Origin: Acidimicrobiales bacterium
GTDB taxonomy: Bacteria; Actinomycetota; Acidimicrobiia; Acidimicrobiales; SZUA-35
DNA: 6,374 nucleotides
Assembly (NCBI GenBank): GCA_013003325.1
Contig: JABDJU010000367.1
Span: 1 to 6,374 of the forward strand
Direction: 5' to 3'
Part shown: in pieces, positions 5,864 to 6,374 of the stretch
Position numbering within the stretch: the first letter of the stretch is position 1
Layout of the letters: the number at the start of each line of letters is the position of its first letter
Position numbers and translations under genes: made by a program
Notes under the pieces: model-generated
What the model saw: only the letters and a program-made list of their open reading frames with translations
Told to the model about the DNA's origin: nothing
Database searches by the model: none

Positions 5864-6374
5864 CCGAATCCCAGAAGCGTCGGTTTGCCGACCAGGCGGG
5901 CTGCCCTACGTCGGGATCCCACGTGCCAGACCCAGCTTGTGGCCAACAGGGCGGCGCCTAGACCGGCCAGGGCCAACGCCGGCGTAACCATCGCCCCGAA
6001 CAGAACCGCGACAATCGCCGCCGCCAGCACACCCTGGGCCGGCGCCAGGATCGAGATGACCTGAGGAATCGACAGAGCCACGATGAGCCACACGGTCGCC
6101 GTTCCGAACGCCCAGCCGGCGCAGCGGCGCAGGATCATCCAGCGGTCTCTGGCGACCAGAAGGGCGAGCGATGCGCCGGCGGCGGCCAATGCGGCAGCGG
6201 TGAAGCTCGCGGTTCGAATTGCCAGGCGTACATCGCCGAGGACTGAAAGGCCGGCGGTGGGGAGCTGTACCCGCATCGCCGGCGCGTCCGGGAGCATGGT
6301 CTCCAACTGCGGTCGATCTGCCACGAGGGTGTCGCGCGCGGCTGTACCGAGTTTGGTGGCGTGCAGGGTGGTGT
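5860..6374 (-). CDS. Multi-helix membrane protein, 5' end cut by window edge
   Basis: The frame is open from the right edge to a TAG at 5862-5860, giving about 171 visible residues. A GTG at 6324 could start a shorter 154-residue protein, but it has no ribosome binding site and the 16 codons upstream are all sense (they include HATKLGTAARDTL), so the real start is probably outside the window. A polar stretch of about 50 residues (to LGDVRLAIR) precedes the hydrophobic segments. Numbered from 6324, these lie at about 39-58, 69-93, 97-111 and 113-134, followed by a basic tail (SRRRAARL). The polar region ahead of a helical bundle, and the basic C terminus, suggest an extracytoplasmic domain and a cytosolic tail. 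I do not recognise a named family. It ends tail to tail with the second crcB, sharing a CTAG. Confidence 0.6.
   Translation of the reverse strand, partial: TTLHATKLGTAARDTLVADRPQLETMLPDAPAMRVQLPTAGLSVLGDVRLAIRTASFTAAALAAAGASLALLVARDRWMILRRCAGWAFGTATVWLIVALSIPQVISILAPAQGVLAAAIVAVLFGAMVTPALALAGLGAALLATSWVWHVGSRRRAARLVGKPTLLGFG

Overview
This window is high-GC bacterial DNA, roughly two thirds G+C by eye and rich in GATC/CGATCG words. It is densely coded with short or negative gaps, and uses GTG as well as ATG starts. The gene content suggests a free-living actinobacterium, possibly an Acidimicrobiia/Ilumatobacter-like lineage. That content is a PoxB-like ThDP enzyme carrying a Rieske domain, an uncharacterised protein of a type I associate with actinobacteria, and paired CrcB/FluC genes. 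The lineage is inferred from family resemblance only; there is no rRNA or marker gene here.

Minus strand, positions 1-5148, read from right to left: five genes in one direction. They are an alpha/beta hydrolase of the monoacylglycerol lipase type (5148-4345), a Rieske-ThDP fusion enzyme (4271-2316), a conserved protein of unknown function (2332-1358), a SAM-dependent methyltransferase with a C-terminal beta-rich domain (1306-206), and a small membrane protein cut by the window edge (128-1). The Rieske-ThDP and unknown genes overlap by 17 bases and are probably translationally coupled. The unknown and methyltransferase genes lie in the same frame, separated by one stop codon and 51 bases. The three middle genes look like one transcription unit, which the hydrolase may share across a 73-base gap.

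Plus strand, 5190-5863: two CrcB/FluC fluoride-channel subunits overlap by 4 bases (ATGA). Their loop charges point to opposite membrane orientations, so they probably form an antiparallel heterodimer. Both have unusual residues in the channel signature on the third helix.

Minus strand, 6374-5860: the C-terminal part of a multi-helix membrane protein runs in from the right edge. It meets the second CrcB gene tail to tail at a CTAG that contains both stop codons.

The point of most interest is the Rieske-ThDP fusion. It has a PoxB-like core and a complete Rieske cluster motif at the N terminus, and it lacks the C-terminal tail by which E. coli PoxB binds membranes. It is co-transcribed with a protein of unknown function. 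No mobile elements, CRISPR arrays, RNA genes or clear intrinsic terminators were seen, and no stretch of 300 bases lacks a gene.
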